Assembly: GCF_014193585.1 (NCBI RefSeq) | Contig: NZ_BLXY01000002.1 | Span: forward strand, 558,001-622,000 | From: Geomonas paludis | GTDB taxonomy: Bacteria > Desulfobacterota > Desulfuromonadia > Geobacterales > Geobacteraceae | Reading direction: 5' to 3' | Length of the DNA: 64,000 nt | Shown: positions 7,966-17,352 of the stretch, piece after piece | How the letters are laid out: each line of letters opens with the position of its first letter | Numbering within the stretch: the first letter of the stretch is position 1 | Position numbers and translations under genes: made by a program | The notes under the pieces: model-generated | What the model was told of the DNA's origin: nothing | Database searches by the model: none | What the model saw: only the letters and a program-made list of their open reading frames with translations

Positions 7966-9077
7966 CTCCTGAATCGGTCTTCAAATGAAGTATATAGCGT
8001 TGAGTAATTACCAATCATGGCTTGGTTAGAAAATTTGGCATTGGCTGTAAGGGAGGCATTCTTGGCAATTTGTCCCCGAAGCTCCGCCGAGGCTAAAAGC
8101 ATCATTATCGCATCTGCTATATCCCGTGGATTTCCGGCTCCGGCGAGGACACCATCGATATCATCACTTATGATTTCCTCAGGTCCGCCACATTTGGTTG
8201 CCACAATAGGAAGAGAAGAAGCCATGGCTTCGATTGTTGATATAGAGAAACCCTCCGATAACGAACTTAGAACAAATATGTCCAGATTGTTCAAGAACTT
8301 AGCAGGGTTGGAATGATGTCCAATAAAGAAGAAATTATTATTTAGTCCCAGTTCCTGCTTTAAGTCCACTAACTTCTCGAAAATTTCACCCTTCCCTTCA
8401 CCAGCAACAGCGAAATAGGTGTTTGGGTAGTTATCCACGACGATACGCGCTGCTTTTAAGAGTGAATCGTATCCCTTAGCAGGTCTGATGTTACCCAAGG
8501 CACCGACCAGCATGGAGTTGGTTGGAAGGTGCAAATCCAACCTCACGGAGACATCGGGATTTTTCCTGTAGATAGAGGTGTCGACAGAATTATAGATGAC
8601 TGTAGCCTTGCTATTATTGAGACCATAATTGGTGACAAAATAGTCTTTTAAGCATTGAGAGACAAAAACAACTTTCGAAGATCCAAGATTTATGATCAGT
8701 GACTTAAGTCTGGCAAATTTGTCGTTCCGTTTAATGTCTACAAAACCATGAAAAGTTGAGATAACCGGAACCCGAGTAAAAAGGCCTGCCAAGCAGCAAT
8801 AGAGGTTGGATCCAAGAAGGTGTGACTGTATAACATCAATTTTGTGCTTTTTGATTAATAAAACCAACTGCCAAAGGTAGTTGAAATTGAAACGCCCTTT
8901 GCTGTTGAGGAAAATGGGGGTTATTCCCTCGTGTTCTAGTTGCTGGGAAACCCACCCTTTCCCACGTATGACGACGAAAGCTTGGAAAGTGTTTTTATCC
9001 AAACTTCGAATGAGGTCGAGGAACACCGACTCGGCCCCACCTGGTCCTGTCGTGTCGATAGTGTGAAGGACTCTCAT
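7950..9077 (-). CDS. Family 4 glycosyltransferase
   Basis: 375 aa, complete GT-B enzyme: HTIDTTGPGGAESVFLDLI at the N-terminus, VIQSHLLGSNLYC, then ALGNIRPAKGYDSLLKA opening the nucleotide-binding domain and SEGFSISTIEAMASSLPIV with the E-x7-E signature. Predicted cytoplasmic or peripheral membrane. It overlaps the ATP-grasp gene upstream by 4 bp (ATGA-type) and the next gene by 16 bp, so translation is coupled. AT-rich like its neighbours. Donor and acceptor sugars unknown. Confidence 0.85.
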   Translation of the reverse strand: MRVLHTIDTTGPGGAESVFLDLIRSLDKNTFQAFVVIRGKGWVSQQLEHEGITPIFLNSKGRFNFNYLWQLVLLIKKHKIDVIQSHLLGSNLYCCLAGLFTRVPVISTFHGFVDIKRNDKFARLKSLIINLGSSKVVFVSQCLKDYFVTNYGLNNSKATVIYNSVDTSIYRKNPDVSVRLDLHLPTNSMLVGALGNIRPAKGYDSLLKAARIVVDNYPNTYFAVAGEGKGEIFEKLVDLKQELGLNNNFFFIGHHSNPAKFLNNLDIFVLSSLSEGFSISTIEAMASSLPIVATKCGGPEEIISDDIDGVLAGAGNPRDIADAIMMLLASAELRGQIAKNASLTANAKFSNQAMIGNYSTLYTSFEDRFRRWRWS

Positions 9078-10270
9078 ACCTTTCTACCTAAAAAAGAGTT
9101 AAAGTAATCGAGCGTTTCTTGCATGAAAGGGCCCATATCTTCTGCCCTGAATACATCCGAAGAAACCGTCGGTCCCGAGGCAAAGAAGGCCTCAAGCACT
9201 TGCATAAAAGACGGTAAGGCGGTGCGGTATGATTTAACCTGAAAAGCCTGTTTTGCCCGGATGAGACAATGGTCTAGGATGCCATATGACCATTTAAGCT
9301 TATGACCTAGGAGATAAGGGTGCTCCAAATAGGGCAAGTTCTGGCGACTATAGTAGCAAAAAGCCAAATATGGGAAATCGACACCGCAAGAAACGGCAAG
9401 TTGCAAACTTCCCCAGAACCTGCCGTTTATCTCCATCAGCTTCGCCTGACCGCTCTGATCTTTTTTAAATTCCACCATCGCTACCCCCGTCCACCCCACG
9501 GCACTCAAAAGGCGCGTTGCAGAATCCACCATTGTGGGGTCAAGCGGCACACTCTCTGATAGAACACTTACCCCGCCTGAAGGCGGCTTTTCCAGCAATC
9601 GACGATGAGAGAACAGAGCTAGATGGTGGTCCTTATCAAAAAGAGTGAATATGCCTGTCCCTTCACCGAGGATCAGTTCTTGTATCAAGGATGGAGATTT
9701 CAGCACATCACAGGTACGATATAAAGATAAAAGTTCTTCCTCATTACTTGCATACATCACGCTCGACGGCACTAGGCGCCCATCGATAAAAGTCTTAGAA
9801 TAGGCAGGTTTTACTACCAGGGGGTAGGAAGGTAATTCAGGAAGTTTGGTGACGAGGTCTTTTTCATCTCTTACATTAATAGTAAATGGCGTTTCAACAC
9901 CTAATGAGCGTGCTAATTCCATTAGGCTAGATTTGTTGCAGATGCTATCCATCTGCTCTTCAGAGGGGGATGCTATTATCGTATCCATGCATAGATTCCG
10001 GCCCTTGTTCAGCCAGAAAATTGTCTGTTCTGTAACAGGGAAAACTATTTCGACGTTTTCATCTTTTATAACCTTGATGATATCGCCCAGATAATCCTCG
10101 CCGCGTTCCATTGGATCAGTTACAACACGATAACGGCTGCAAAATTTGGATCTTGAGGACAGGCAAGATATTTTTGTGCCAGTCACGATGACTTTGACCC
10201 CGCGACTGCCCAAGGAGCGCACAATCGCCAAGGCTGATCTGTTTTCGCCATCAGTGACAAGTACATTCAC
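9074..10270 (-). CDS. ATP-grasp family ligase of the glycan cassette
   Basis: 398 aa. A Rossmann-like pre-ATP-grasp domain (MNVLVTDGENRSALAIVRSL) is followed by the ATP-grasp fold: YPLVVKPAYSKTF (ATP-binding Lys), LIQELILGEGTG, and the metal-binding end MVEFKKDQ...KLMEINGRFWGSL with the conserved E and N. Such enzymes join a carboxylate to an amine or thiol through an acyl phosphate. In polysaccharide loci they may attach an amino acid to an acidic sugar, but the substrate here is unknown. It overlaps the downstream glycosyltransferase gene by 4 bp and sits 2 bp after the deacetylase gene, so it is part of the operon. Confidence 0.8.
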   Translation of the reverse strand: MNVLVTDGENRSALAIVRSLGSRGVKVIVTGTKISCLSSRSKFCSRYRVVTDPMERGEDYLGDIIKVIKDENVEIVFPVTEQTIFWLNKGRNLCMDTIIASPSEEQMDSICNKSSLMELARSLGVETPFTINVRDEKDLVTKLPELPSYPLVVKPAYSKTFIDGRLVPSSVMYASNEEELLSLYRTCDVLKSPSLIQELILGEGTGIFTLFDKDHHLALFSHRRLLEKPPSGGVSVLSESVPLDPTMVDSATRLLSAVGWTGVAMVEFKKDQSGQAKLMEINGRFWGSLQLAVSCGVDFPYLAFCYYSRQNLPYLEHPYLLGHKLKWSYGILDHCLIRAKQAFQVKSYRTALPSFMQVLEAFFASGPTVSSDVFRAEDMGPFMQETLDYFNSFLGRKV

Positions 10271-10272
10271 AG

Positions 10273-11289
10273 CTAAAACCCCTTGAGGAACAGCCTTCCT
10301 TGCAGTAACGCTTCAGAACGAGAAACATCTTCATGAACCCCGATTCGGGGTAATCGCATCAAATCTGATTCGTTGGAAACCATACCTTTTTTTGTTGTCA
10401 CAGCTGCCACATAATTGTTGCGTGACAAGACGTCCTGAATTTCTGCATTGAAATTTCCGTTTGGGTACGCAAAAGTGAAGACAGGAGCGTTCACTCGTGA
10501 TTCGATTGCTTTCCCGGAAAGTATTATCTCATTTTCAATTTGCGCTATGCCAACCTGATCTAAAAGTTCGTGATTTACCGTATGTGATCCAAATGTCACC
10601 AGACCACTGGCATACATCTCAGTCACTTGCTCCCACGTCAGCATCTGATTTCGCGGGTTGTCTTCCAAAGGACGAAAATCAATTGAAGCGATAACACGTT
10701 CTCTGGTCGACGGCGGTTGTTCTTTCAGAAATTCTATCACATGGTCAATGGTAGGAGCACTTTTCCAGCTAGGGCATCTCTCCTGCAGTACAGACGGACA
10801 CCAATTGTAAAAGTCATTCAAAAGAGATCCATTCTGACTCAAAAAGCAGGAGATCTTTTCGGTCCAAAATGTATCGGAAGTCCCGACGTAACCAGTTGCC
10901 AGGAAAATGGTTGCGGGGACCCCAAGGGTTTTTAGAATGGGATAGGCATGGAAATAATTGTCACTCCATCCGTCATCGAAGGTAATACAACAACAACGCC
11001 TTATACTTTTCCCTTTTTGTATTCTAACAATCAATTCTTCAAATGGCAGGATGTTAAAGAATTTGTTTAAAAAGAGAACATGTTTCTCGAATGTTTCCGA
11101 CATTACATACATGCCCGGCTGCAAGTAGTAGGAAGGAAAATTGCGCTCATCGAGTATCCGATGGTACATAAGTATGAACGCGCTGTTTTTAGTCATGTAA
11201 TCGCGTATAACTTTGAAAGCACCTACATTAGAAAGAAGGCTGCAGAAGCTGCTCTTGATAAATGATTTCAGGATATTTTCTTTAACCAT
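10273..11289 (-). CDS. NodB-type polysaccharide deacetylase
   Basis: 338 aa. The NodB homology motifs are visible: FILMYHRI, CITFDDGWSDNY (motif 1, catalytic base and metal Asp), FGSHTVNHELLDQ (motif 2, metal His residues), and TFAYPNGNF (motif 3). It should remove N- or O-acetyl groups from a glycan. There is no signal peptide, only a weakly hydrophobic N-terminus (SSFCSLLSNVGAF), so it may act on lipid-linked repeat units in the cytoplasm or be exported by an unrecognised route. It overlaps the upstream glycosyltransferase by 8 bp. AT-rich. Confidence 0.82.
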   Translation of the reverse strand: MVKENILKSFIKSSFCSLLSNVGAFKVIRDYMTKNSAFILMYHRILDERNFPSYYLQPGMYVMSETFEKHVLFLNKFFNILPFEELIVRIQKGKSIRRCCCITFDDGWSDNYFHAYPILKTLGVPATIFLATGYVGTSDTFWTEKISCFLSQNGSLLNDFYNWCPSVLQERCPSWKSAPTIDHVIEFLKEQPPSTRERVIASIDFRPLEDNPRNQMLTWEQVTEMYASGLVTFGSHTVNHELLDQVGIAQIENEIILSGKAIESRVNAPVFTFAYPNGNFNAEIQDVLSRNNYVAAVTTKKGMVSNESDLMRLPRIGVHEDVSRSEALLQGRLFLKGF

Positions 11290-12448
11290 GGCGGGAGTAC
11301 AGTCGCGTCATCAGGGAAACAAGATCAGATATGTGCTTCTCCAAATTGTACTTTTCCACAACCCTTACACGACTGGCTTCTGACATGGAATCTCGTAATT
11401 CGTGGTCGTCTGTCAACAATTCTATCTTATCAGCCAGATCCAGATGGCTTCCCGGCTCGATCGATAAGCCAGTTTTACCGTCGATTATTGTTTCCTTGAG
11501 CCCCTGCAACCGTGAAACGATCAGGGGCAGCCCTGACGAGGCCATTTCCATAGATGACATAGTGAAGGAATCCCATCCTGTACTGGCTATGATGCCGGCA
11601 TAGCAGGATTTATGGATGCAATCAACGTCATTGCGATACCCACCAAATGTTATGTGATCCCTAGCTCTGGACTTAGATATCATGTTTTCAAACCGGCACG
11701 CCTCATCACCTCTATTTCCCAAGATGAGAAAGTGAATGTCCTCTCTTTTCCTAGTATCAAGCAATTCTTTTGCTGCATTTACAATGACATGAACCCCTTT
11801 TCGATCTTCCATATGCCCGGAGTAGAAGAAAAGTTTCCTACCTCTCGGAATATCGAACACATTATAGGCATATTCTGCATGTGCCTTGTCGGGGTAGAAT
11901 ATCTTGGTATCCACAGCGTTAGGAATGACACTGACTCGATTCCGCGGAATACCGCGGCCAAGGACTGCAGAGTCAGCCATCGCTTCGGACTGAAATATGT
12001 AATGGTCCGGTTTGTGGGATGTCAAAGCGACACCAACACGTTTAAGCAAGAGTTTCATTCCATGATTGAGGCTACTCATAGGAGCACCCCAATAGGATAC
12101 CAAAACCTTAACACCAGCCTTCCTCATCACGGTGTAAAAAGGGTTCGCGACGGGTTGGTCGAAGCCAAACGCCGTGTCGATTTCGTTGTGTTTGATGTAG
12201 TCATAAACAAGCTTCAAAGACTGCGGGTTCGGCATCTTCGGATCAAAGACAATGATATTGGCGAAGTTTGGGGGCACATAGTCAGGATGTCCCCCCTTAA
12301 GACTCGTGTACCCTAAATGGACGTTTCGCAAACTACCGGTTAACTGTTCGGCCATTTCAAGAAAGTCGGGTTCATGTCGTCCAATAGCATAGCCCGTATT
12401 TGATCGGCAATGATAGTAAACAAGAATACCCTTAGGCGGCATTGTCAC
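11282..12448 (-). CDS. Family 4 glycosyltransferase
   Basis: 388 aa GT-B enzyme. The C-terminal domain opens with LFFYSGHMEDRKGVHVIVNA and carries WDSFTMSSMEMASSGLPLIV, an E-x7-type signature with S and M at variable positions, plus GLKETIIDGKTGL. The N-terminal half has VIPNAVDTKIFYPD at the domain linker. It overlaps the polymerase/ligase gene by 17 bp at its 5' end and the deacetylase by 8 bp at its 3' end, consistent with tight translational coupling. AT-rich strain-specific composition. Specific linkage unknown. Confidence 0.83.
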   Translation of the reverse strand: MTMPPKGILVYYHCRSNTGYAIGRHEPDFLEMAEQLTGSLRNVHLGYTSLKGGHPDYVPPNFANIIVFDPKMPNPQSLKLVYDYIKHNEIDTAFGFDQPVANPFYTVMRKAGVKVLVSYWGAPMSSLNHGMKLLLKRVGVALTSHKPDHYIFQSEAMADSAVLGRGIPRNRVSVIPNAVDTKIFYPDKAHAEYAYNVFDIPRGRKLFFYSGHMEDRKGVHVIVNAAKELLDTRKREDIHFLILGNRGDEACRFENMISKSRARDHITFGGYRNDVDCIHKSCYAGIIASTGWDSFTMSSMEMASSGLPLIVSRLQGLKETIIDGKTGLSIEPGSHLDLADKIELLTDDHELRDSMSEASRVRVVEKYNLEKHISDLVSLMTRLYSRHG

Positions 12449-13727
12449 CTCGAGTTTCTACAAACTCCAGACTCGCTGTTTTTGCTTCGTCAGGCGTGTA
12501 ACGGCTAGCCACATTGTTCAACGCTACCGTCATCGACAAGTTAATCCAAAAGTAGGGATAATATAAAACGGTTACAAAGAATCCAGATATTAAATATCCC
12601 ACTAGAGCGGCATCTGACCCGTAGGTCATATAGTAGATGAAACGGTCGGATTTCCCAGTACTTTGAACCATTGCCCTGGTTCGCCTATTGTTGGCAAAGG
12701 TGAACACTACCATTAGCATGAAAACTGCTAAACCTGTGTAACCGAGTTCAGTTGCACACTCTAAAAAAATATTGTGGGGCAAAAGTTGATTATCCAAACC
12801 AAAATGTTCCTGCTGTGCAACGCCCCAGTTCCGATACCCTACTCCTAAGACCGGGTACTTCTTTACTAGCTCCAGTCCTCGATCCCATAGCTGAATGCGA
12901 CTTATGGAGGTAGAATCTTCGCCAGCAGTCTTGAACCTCTCAAGTTGCTGCTGTGGCATCATAACGAAAGCAACTGTTACGATCGCACAGACAGCAATAA
13001 GTCCTTTCACCTTATGTTTGCTGCACAGTAAAAGATACATCACGACTCCAGCACCACCTAAAACAGCCCCGCGAGACGAACAAGAGATGGTTCCAGACAA
13101 GGCAGTCACAGGAAAGGATAAGAAGATTATTTTCTTCCATCTTGGCCAATATTCTTTCAATGCTTGGATGAAGCACGCTGAATATGCGAGAAAGATGCAC
13201 ATCTGGATGCCAAACTCTCCTGAGTTTTTGAACCATCCCGGCCCTCCCCCGGAACCATCCTTGAGGAAAGAGAAACCGTGACTGACCCACTTAAAAAACG
13301 AAAATTGGGCCATTTTGAAGCTATATAGAAGAAATGCGAATATGAAGATAAATATCCGGCCAGGAGTGTTCACTATGTTGATAATCAAAAAATATATGAT
13401 CATCCACGCGATAAAATCAGGTACGCGCTGCAAAGCGATGCTACTAGACATGGCATTATAGGATGACATTAATATGACTACAAGAAACAGGATAATAAGT
13501 TTATTTTGGATATTGCTCACAAGTAGTTCTTTTTTCTGCAATATGAAAAACAATAAGGTGACAACTATGGTTGTCTTGGCAAATGGGAATATATCAATGG
13601 AGGGATACAAGGTCTGTGGTCGAACGTACTCCAGGAAAAGATACACGTTTATCAACAGGAACGTAAAGCCTTGCTCCTTGATAAACCTGATAATACACGA
13701 AACTTCAACTTTGTATAGATCCATCAT
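12432..13727 (-). CDS. O-antigen ligase/polymerase (Wzy-like) membrane protein
   Basis: About 431 aa with roughly ten hydrophobic segments and a large periplasmic loop holding RIQLWDRGLELVKKYPVLGV and the LPHNIFLE motif typical of the Wzy_C/O-antigen ligase family. It should polymerise repeat units on undecaprenyl-PP, or ligate glycan, at the periplasmic face. The ATG at 13727 is preferred over an in-frame start 27 bp upstream because it follows AAGGG and the stop of the phosphatase gene by 2 bp. Together with the flippase gene it makes the cassette a Wzx/Wzy-type pathway. AT-rich. Confidence 0.8.
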   Translation of the reverse strand: MMDLYKVEVSCIIRFIKEQGFTFLLINVYLFLEYVRPQTLYPSIDIFPFAKTTIVVTLLFFILQKKELLVSNIQNKLIILFLVVILMSSYNAMSSSIALQRVPDFIAWMIIYFLIINIVNTPGRIFIFIFAFLLYSFKMAQFSFFKWVSHGFSFLKDGSGGGPGWFKNSGEFGIQMCIFLAYSACFIQALKEYWPRWKKIIFLSFPVTALSGTISCSSRGAVLGGAGVVMYLLLCSKHKVKGLIAVCAIVTVAFVMMPQQQLERFKTAGEDSTSISRIQLWDRGLELVKKYPVLGVGYRNWGVAQQEHFGLDNQLLPHNIFLECATELGYTGLAVFMLMVVFTFANNRRTRAMVQSTGKSDRFIYYMTYGSDAALVGYLISGFFVTVLYYPYFWINLSMTVALNNVASRYTPDEAKTASLEFVETRGDNAA

Positions 13728-13729
13728 AA

Positions 13730-14290
13730 TCACACCCTTACATTTCTGCTGCAAATCAAAGCATTAATACAAGTTTTAATCTTATTAAAACAGGCATCGT
13801 AATCTTTTTCCTCTCTGCCAAACGGGTCATAAATATTCAGACACAGCTTGTACGAGGCTGTGGAATAACATCCGAGAAGATGAATTTTGTCTTTGGATGA
13901 AGGAAACATCTCCCGTAAATTGTGGTATTGAGAATACTCCATGGCCAGGATTAAGTCTGCGCCATTCACATCATGAGCAGTCACTGGCCTTGAGTAATGA
14001 CCAGTGAGGTCAACACCGTGTCTAATAGCGGCCGAAATAGCTGTATTCGGAGATCGTACCTCACGATCCACTTGAAGACCGCGTGATTCTACCTTCAAAC
14101 TTGTATCAAAGTTTTTCAAATAACCTGCTGCAAACGCACTTCTACAAATATTCCCTTTGCATACGAATAAAACCCGATCAAAGGTAAGCGTTTTAGCCTT
14201 TTGTATCTGAGCAGAATATCGGATCAGGTCGATTAAACTTTTAAGCATCTCTTTAGTGAATCTTCTATGCGAGTTGAGCAATATTTTCAT
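13730..14290 (-). CDS. Low-molecular-weight protein tyrosine phosphatase
   Basis: 186 aa. The P-loop VLFVCKGNICRS gives C-x5-R with nucleophile Cys44 and Arg50; the acid loop is YDPFGREEKDY near the C-terminus. Wzb/Etp-type phosphatases remove phosphate from the tyrosine cluster of the polysaccharide co-polymerase kinase. The kinase partner is probably the gene at 23754-24584, about 10 kb upstream in the same array. An N-terminal extension of about 38 residues precedes the usual family start and has no recognised motif. AT-rich. Confidence 0.85.
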   Translation of the reverse strand: MKILLNSHRRFTKEMLKSLIDLIRYSAQIQKAKTLTFDRVLFVCKGNICRSAFAAGYLKNFDTSLKVESRGLQVDREVRSPNTAISAAIRHGVDLTGHYSRPVTAHDVNGADLILAMEYSQYHNLREMFPSSKDKIHLLGCYSTASYKLCLNIYDPFGREEKDYDACFNKIKTCINALICSRNVRV

Positions 14291-14298
14291 AGGCTTAT

Positions 14299-15183
14299 CT
14301 AACCCTTAAAGTAGCATGCACGCAAAACACCTTTAGCTTCTTTAAACAGAATGTATTCTCTAACACAAGACATACCTAATACCTTGTAAGCCACGGTTTT
14401 AAGACCGTTTTCAAGGAAGGATCTGTAAGCCCAGCGAGGCGCTTTTTTCCCAATGAAATTGTAGAACCCAAGTCCTTCCCTTCTATCGGCGATGTGTTTC
14501 AAAGAAACTTTGGCCGCTGGTACAAAGTGGTGGAGTGTCGCATCCGGCAGGTACCATCCCACATACCCCACGGAACGCAAACGGTCCATCAACTCGGTTT
14601 CTTCTCCTACAACGAGACTTGGAACTGAGGGGTTAAGTCCCAACGATTCGTTAAATACACCCGCCTCGTTCAACGCCCGTCTAGGGCAGGCCCAATTGGC
14701 GCCAACGAAATATTCAGGCGGGTTGATACACCGCTCACACTTTCCGAGGTTCATTCCAGAAACCGAGGGCGGCGCATATTGAAGAATTTCACGGCTCGGG
14801 ACCCCCGCTTCGTGGTCAGAAACTATGCTCCCGCCCCAAAATCTTCGCGCGCCCCCCAAGCGGAAGGCCTTCCAGTAACTTTCGATCCACCCCACAGCAG
14901 GTTTGACATCGTCATCTGTGAAGATAACCAAATCCCCTGTAGCTTCACGAATCCCCGCATTTTTGGCGCAACTAATTCCCTGGCGTCCCTCTGCTACCAG
15001 TTTGAGCGGCAGTTTCCCGATATAAGACTTCACGACAGCATCAGTATCGTCTTGGCAGTTATTGTTAACCACCACCATTTCAACCTCAGCATCGGGAAAT
15101 CGAACCTGCGTAACAAAGTGTTCCAAAGTTCGCTTTAACAACTTGCTGTTGTTATATGTAGGAATCACAATAGAAATGTCCAT
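14299..15183 (-). CDS. Family 2 glycosyltransferase
   Basis: 294 aa from the ATG at 15183 (MDISIVIPTYNN), chosen because AAAGGT precedes it and the longer frame would overlap the flippase gene. GT-A features: VIPTYNNSKLLKR, MVVVNNNCQDDT, GISCAKNAGIREATGDLVIFTDDDV with the DxD metal site, and GEETELMDRL. Soluble, probably membrane-associated through partners. Likely an inverting transferase adding one sugar to the repeat unit. It lies 4 bp after the flippase gene. AT-rich. Confidence 0.84.
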   Translation of the reverse strand: MDISIVIPTYNNSKLLKRTLEHFVTQVRFPDAEVEMVVVNNNCQDDTDAVVKSYIGKLPLKLVAEGRQGISCAKNAGIREATGDLVIFTDDDVKPAVGWIESYWKAFRLGGARRFWGGSIVSDHEAGVPSREILQYAPPSVSGMNLGKCERCINPPEYFVGANWACPRRALNEAGVFNESLGLNPSVPSLVVGEETELMDRLRSVGYVGWYLPDATLHHFVPAAKVSLKHIADRREGLGFYNFIGKKAPRWAYRSFLENGLKTVAYKVLGMSCVREYILFKEAKGVLRACYFKG

Positions 15184-15187
15184 TACA

Positions 15188-16666
15188 TTACCTTTTAATA
15201 CCACATACTTCCTTCACACTTTCTTTGTCCAACGACCATATTAGAACCCCATAAACCACCACACCAGCAAAGACATTCATGAATATATAAGACACTGAGG
15301 TTATTGGAACGAGACGCTTTAATACTACTATGGCTCCCAGCATCACTAGTGAAATGAGGAAAATTCTGGCGACAGTGGTTATGAACGGCATCAAACCAAT
15401 ATTGAAGGCTCTCCGTATCAGGTACCAAAGTACTACCTGCTCAATAATGATCGGCAAGGTAAGCGCAAGGGCAGCTCCCACAGTCCCATAGAGGCGGATG
15501 AGGGGATAAAGCAAGACCGTGATTAAGCAGAATTTGAAAAGAACAACCCAAAACACCACGTTAGGCTTTCCTATGGCAGTCAATATAGGACCGGTCGTTG
15601 CGGCTAGTGACCGTATCACGCCGAAAACCACTAGAACTTTTAAAGGGGCAATTGCAGGCTGCCACCCCGGCCCCAGGACGTAAACGACTATTTCCTCCGC
15701 AAGTGCGAATATACCGACACCTGCGGGTATTGCGACTATTGCCACTAGTTTAAAAATGTTCTGAAACGCCGAAATCAATTTACGTGCATCGGACTTGATC
15801 GCGTTGTAGGCGGAAAACACAATTTCAGAGATAACAGCTGAGACATGCGTGGTTGGCAAGTTAGCCAAGGTAAAAGCATAGCTGTAGTATCCCAACTCCT
15901 TAAGGCTCAGAAGTTTGCCCAGCACCACATCTGCCGCTGTCAGTGTGAAAAAGACCAATATGCTCGTTCCAGTGACGAACTTACCGTAGTGGAATAGCTC
16001 CCTCGCCAACCTCTTGTCAAAACACAGACGAGGTCGCTTGGGTTGAATTACGTATGTTATCAACATATTTGAACAACTTGTCAGCAAACTGCCAAATAAC
16101 AAGGCCCATATACTCCGATAAATATAGGCAAGAGCCAGAACGGTCACAATACTAACTGTGCTTGTGAATATCCTGCCGATCGTTATTTTTTGATAGTTCA
16201 GCTCCTTTTCGAACACGACCGTATTTATATTCCCAAACGATTCAATCAGAAGGGCAAAGGCAATGAATCTTATTGCGGGGCTTAGTAATGGTTCCTGGTA
16301 AAAGCTCGCCACAGCCGGGGATACCACTAACAGGAAACCAAAGAGCACAGCTCCTCTTAGGATGTTGAGGGTCCAAGCTGTGTTGGCAGCGGCTTCCACA
16401 TCATCCTGACGGTAAATGAGTGCCGACTTGAAACTGGTACTGGTAATTACGTCTACAGCGCCCCGGACGAAAAGAACTATAGCCATGATTCCGAAAAGCT
16501 CCGGGAGCAGAATTCGTGCAAGCACCATCGATCTGACAAACTCAAAGAACCTTACGATCCCTGAAGCAATGCTGATCCAGATACCACTCCTGATAGTTCG
16601 CTCCCTGATCGAACCGTTATCCTCAAACAGGAACCTTGCTTTGCCAACTAACTTAGGGAATTCCAT
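15188..16666 (-). CDS. Oligosaccharide flippase (Wzx-like)
   Basis: 492 aa with 12-14 hydrophobic helices over its whole length and the Polysacc_synt/MATE-like beginning RTIRSGIWISIASGIVRFFE. It is predicted to flip undecaprenyl-PP-linked repeat units across the inner membrane. The short cytoplasmic N-terminus (to about residue 25) is typical of the WzxC/TuaB subgroup. It is the first AT-rich gene after epsI, 23 bp downstream, and the natural partner of the Wzy-like protein at 12432-13727. Confidence 0.83.
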   Translation of the reverse strand: MEFPKLVGKARFLFEDNGSIRERTIRSGIWISIASGIVRFFEFVRSMVLARILLPELFGIMAIVLFVRGAVDVITSTSFKSALIYRQDDVEAAANTAWTLNILRGAVLFGFLLVVSPAVASFYQEPLLSPAIRFIAFALLIESFGNINTVVFEKELNYQKITIGRIFTSTVSIVTVLALAYIYRSIWALLFGSLLTSCSNMLITYVIQPKRPRLCFDKRLARELFHYGKFVTGTSILVFFTLTAADVVLGKLLSLKELGYYSYAFTLANLPTTHVSAVISEIVFSAYNAIKSDARKLISAFQNIFKLVAIVAIPAGVGIFALAEEIVVYVLGPGWQPAIAPLKVLVVFGVIRSLAATTGPILTAIGKPNVVFWVVLFKFCLITVLLYPLIRLYGTVGAALALTLPIIIEQVVLWYLIRRAFNIGLMPFITTVARIFLISLVMLGAIVVLKRLVPITSVSYIFMNVFAGVVVYGVLIWSLDKESVKEVCGIKR

Positions 16667-16689
16667 AACTATCCTGCAATAAAAGAGCG

Positions 16690-17352
16690 TTAGTGAGGCG
16701 TAGCCTTTTCAAGAGGCCAGTATGATGGCAAGGTGTTAAGCAGCGTCCTGGAAAACTGTACGGCCTTTTCCTTTTGGGTTGAAAGATCTTTATCTGTAGC
16801 GGACACACTGACCCGAATGAACGCACCGTCATTCCTGTTATCTAAGACACGCCCCCTCAGACGTTCTATGTTCTGTTGCCAGCCATTGGAAACAACCTTG
16901 TTCCCCGCTGTCTGGTACCAGTGGATCATGATCAGGTTCCGATCTTCGGTATGAGCCAAAATATAATTCACTGGGACCTTTTTATTCGTTTCCAGTTGTT
17001 CCAGCTTCACAACATCGCTGTCCACTATGGCCAGCCCTGCACCGGGAAGGCAGGCGTAGGGGTTGTGGCCGGTCCTGCCTCCCTTGGCGGTGCCGTAGTA
17101 GCCGATGTAGAGATCGATGACGCCGCCGTCGGCTGAGCGGTAGTGGCGGTAGATGTGCTTGTCGGCGTTCAGCTCCTTGTACACGGACTCGGGAAAGGTG
17201 TCCTCGACGGCACGGTAACCGTCGATCTCCATCGGCAGCTTTTCCAGGTTGGTGGCGACCACCACGGGTACGGGCCGATAGGCCATCAGGGTGCTGGCTA
17301 CGCCGGTCAAAAGCAGCAGGATCAACGCGGTGATGAAGCTTGCGTTTCGCAT
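16690..17352 (-). CDS. epsI: EpsI family protein (exosortase-associated)
   Basis: 220 aa from the ATG at 17352, which overlaps the exosortase stop by one base (TGATG); longer in-frame starts only reread exosortase DNA. A signal anchor (ASFITALILLLLTGVASTLM) is followed by the periplasmic EpsI domain: IDLYIGYYGTAKGGRTGHNPYACLPG and a later RNLIMIHWYQTAGNKVV. In many genomes this domain is fused to or sits next to exosortase and is needed for exopolysaccharide production; its biochemical role is not settled. Odd point: the first third is GC-rich like the exosortase, the last two-thirds AT-rich like the glycan cassette, with the change near 17,020. Confidence 0.88.
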   Translation of the reverse strand: MRNASFITALILLLLTGVASTLMAYRPVPVVVATNLEKLPMEIDGYRAVEDTFPESVYKELNADKHIYRHYRSADGGVIDLYIGYYGTAKGGRTGHNPYACLPGAGLAIVDSDVVKLEQLETNKKVPVNYILAHTEDRNLIMIHWYQTAGNKVVSNGWQQNIERLRGRVLDNRNDGAFIRVSVSATDKDLSTQKEKAVQFSRTLLNTLPSYWPLEKATPH

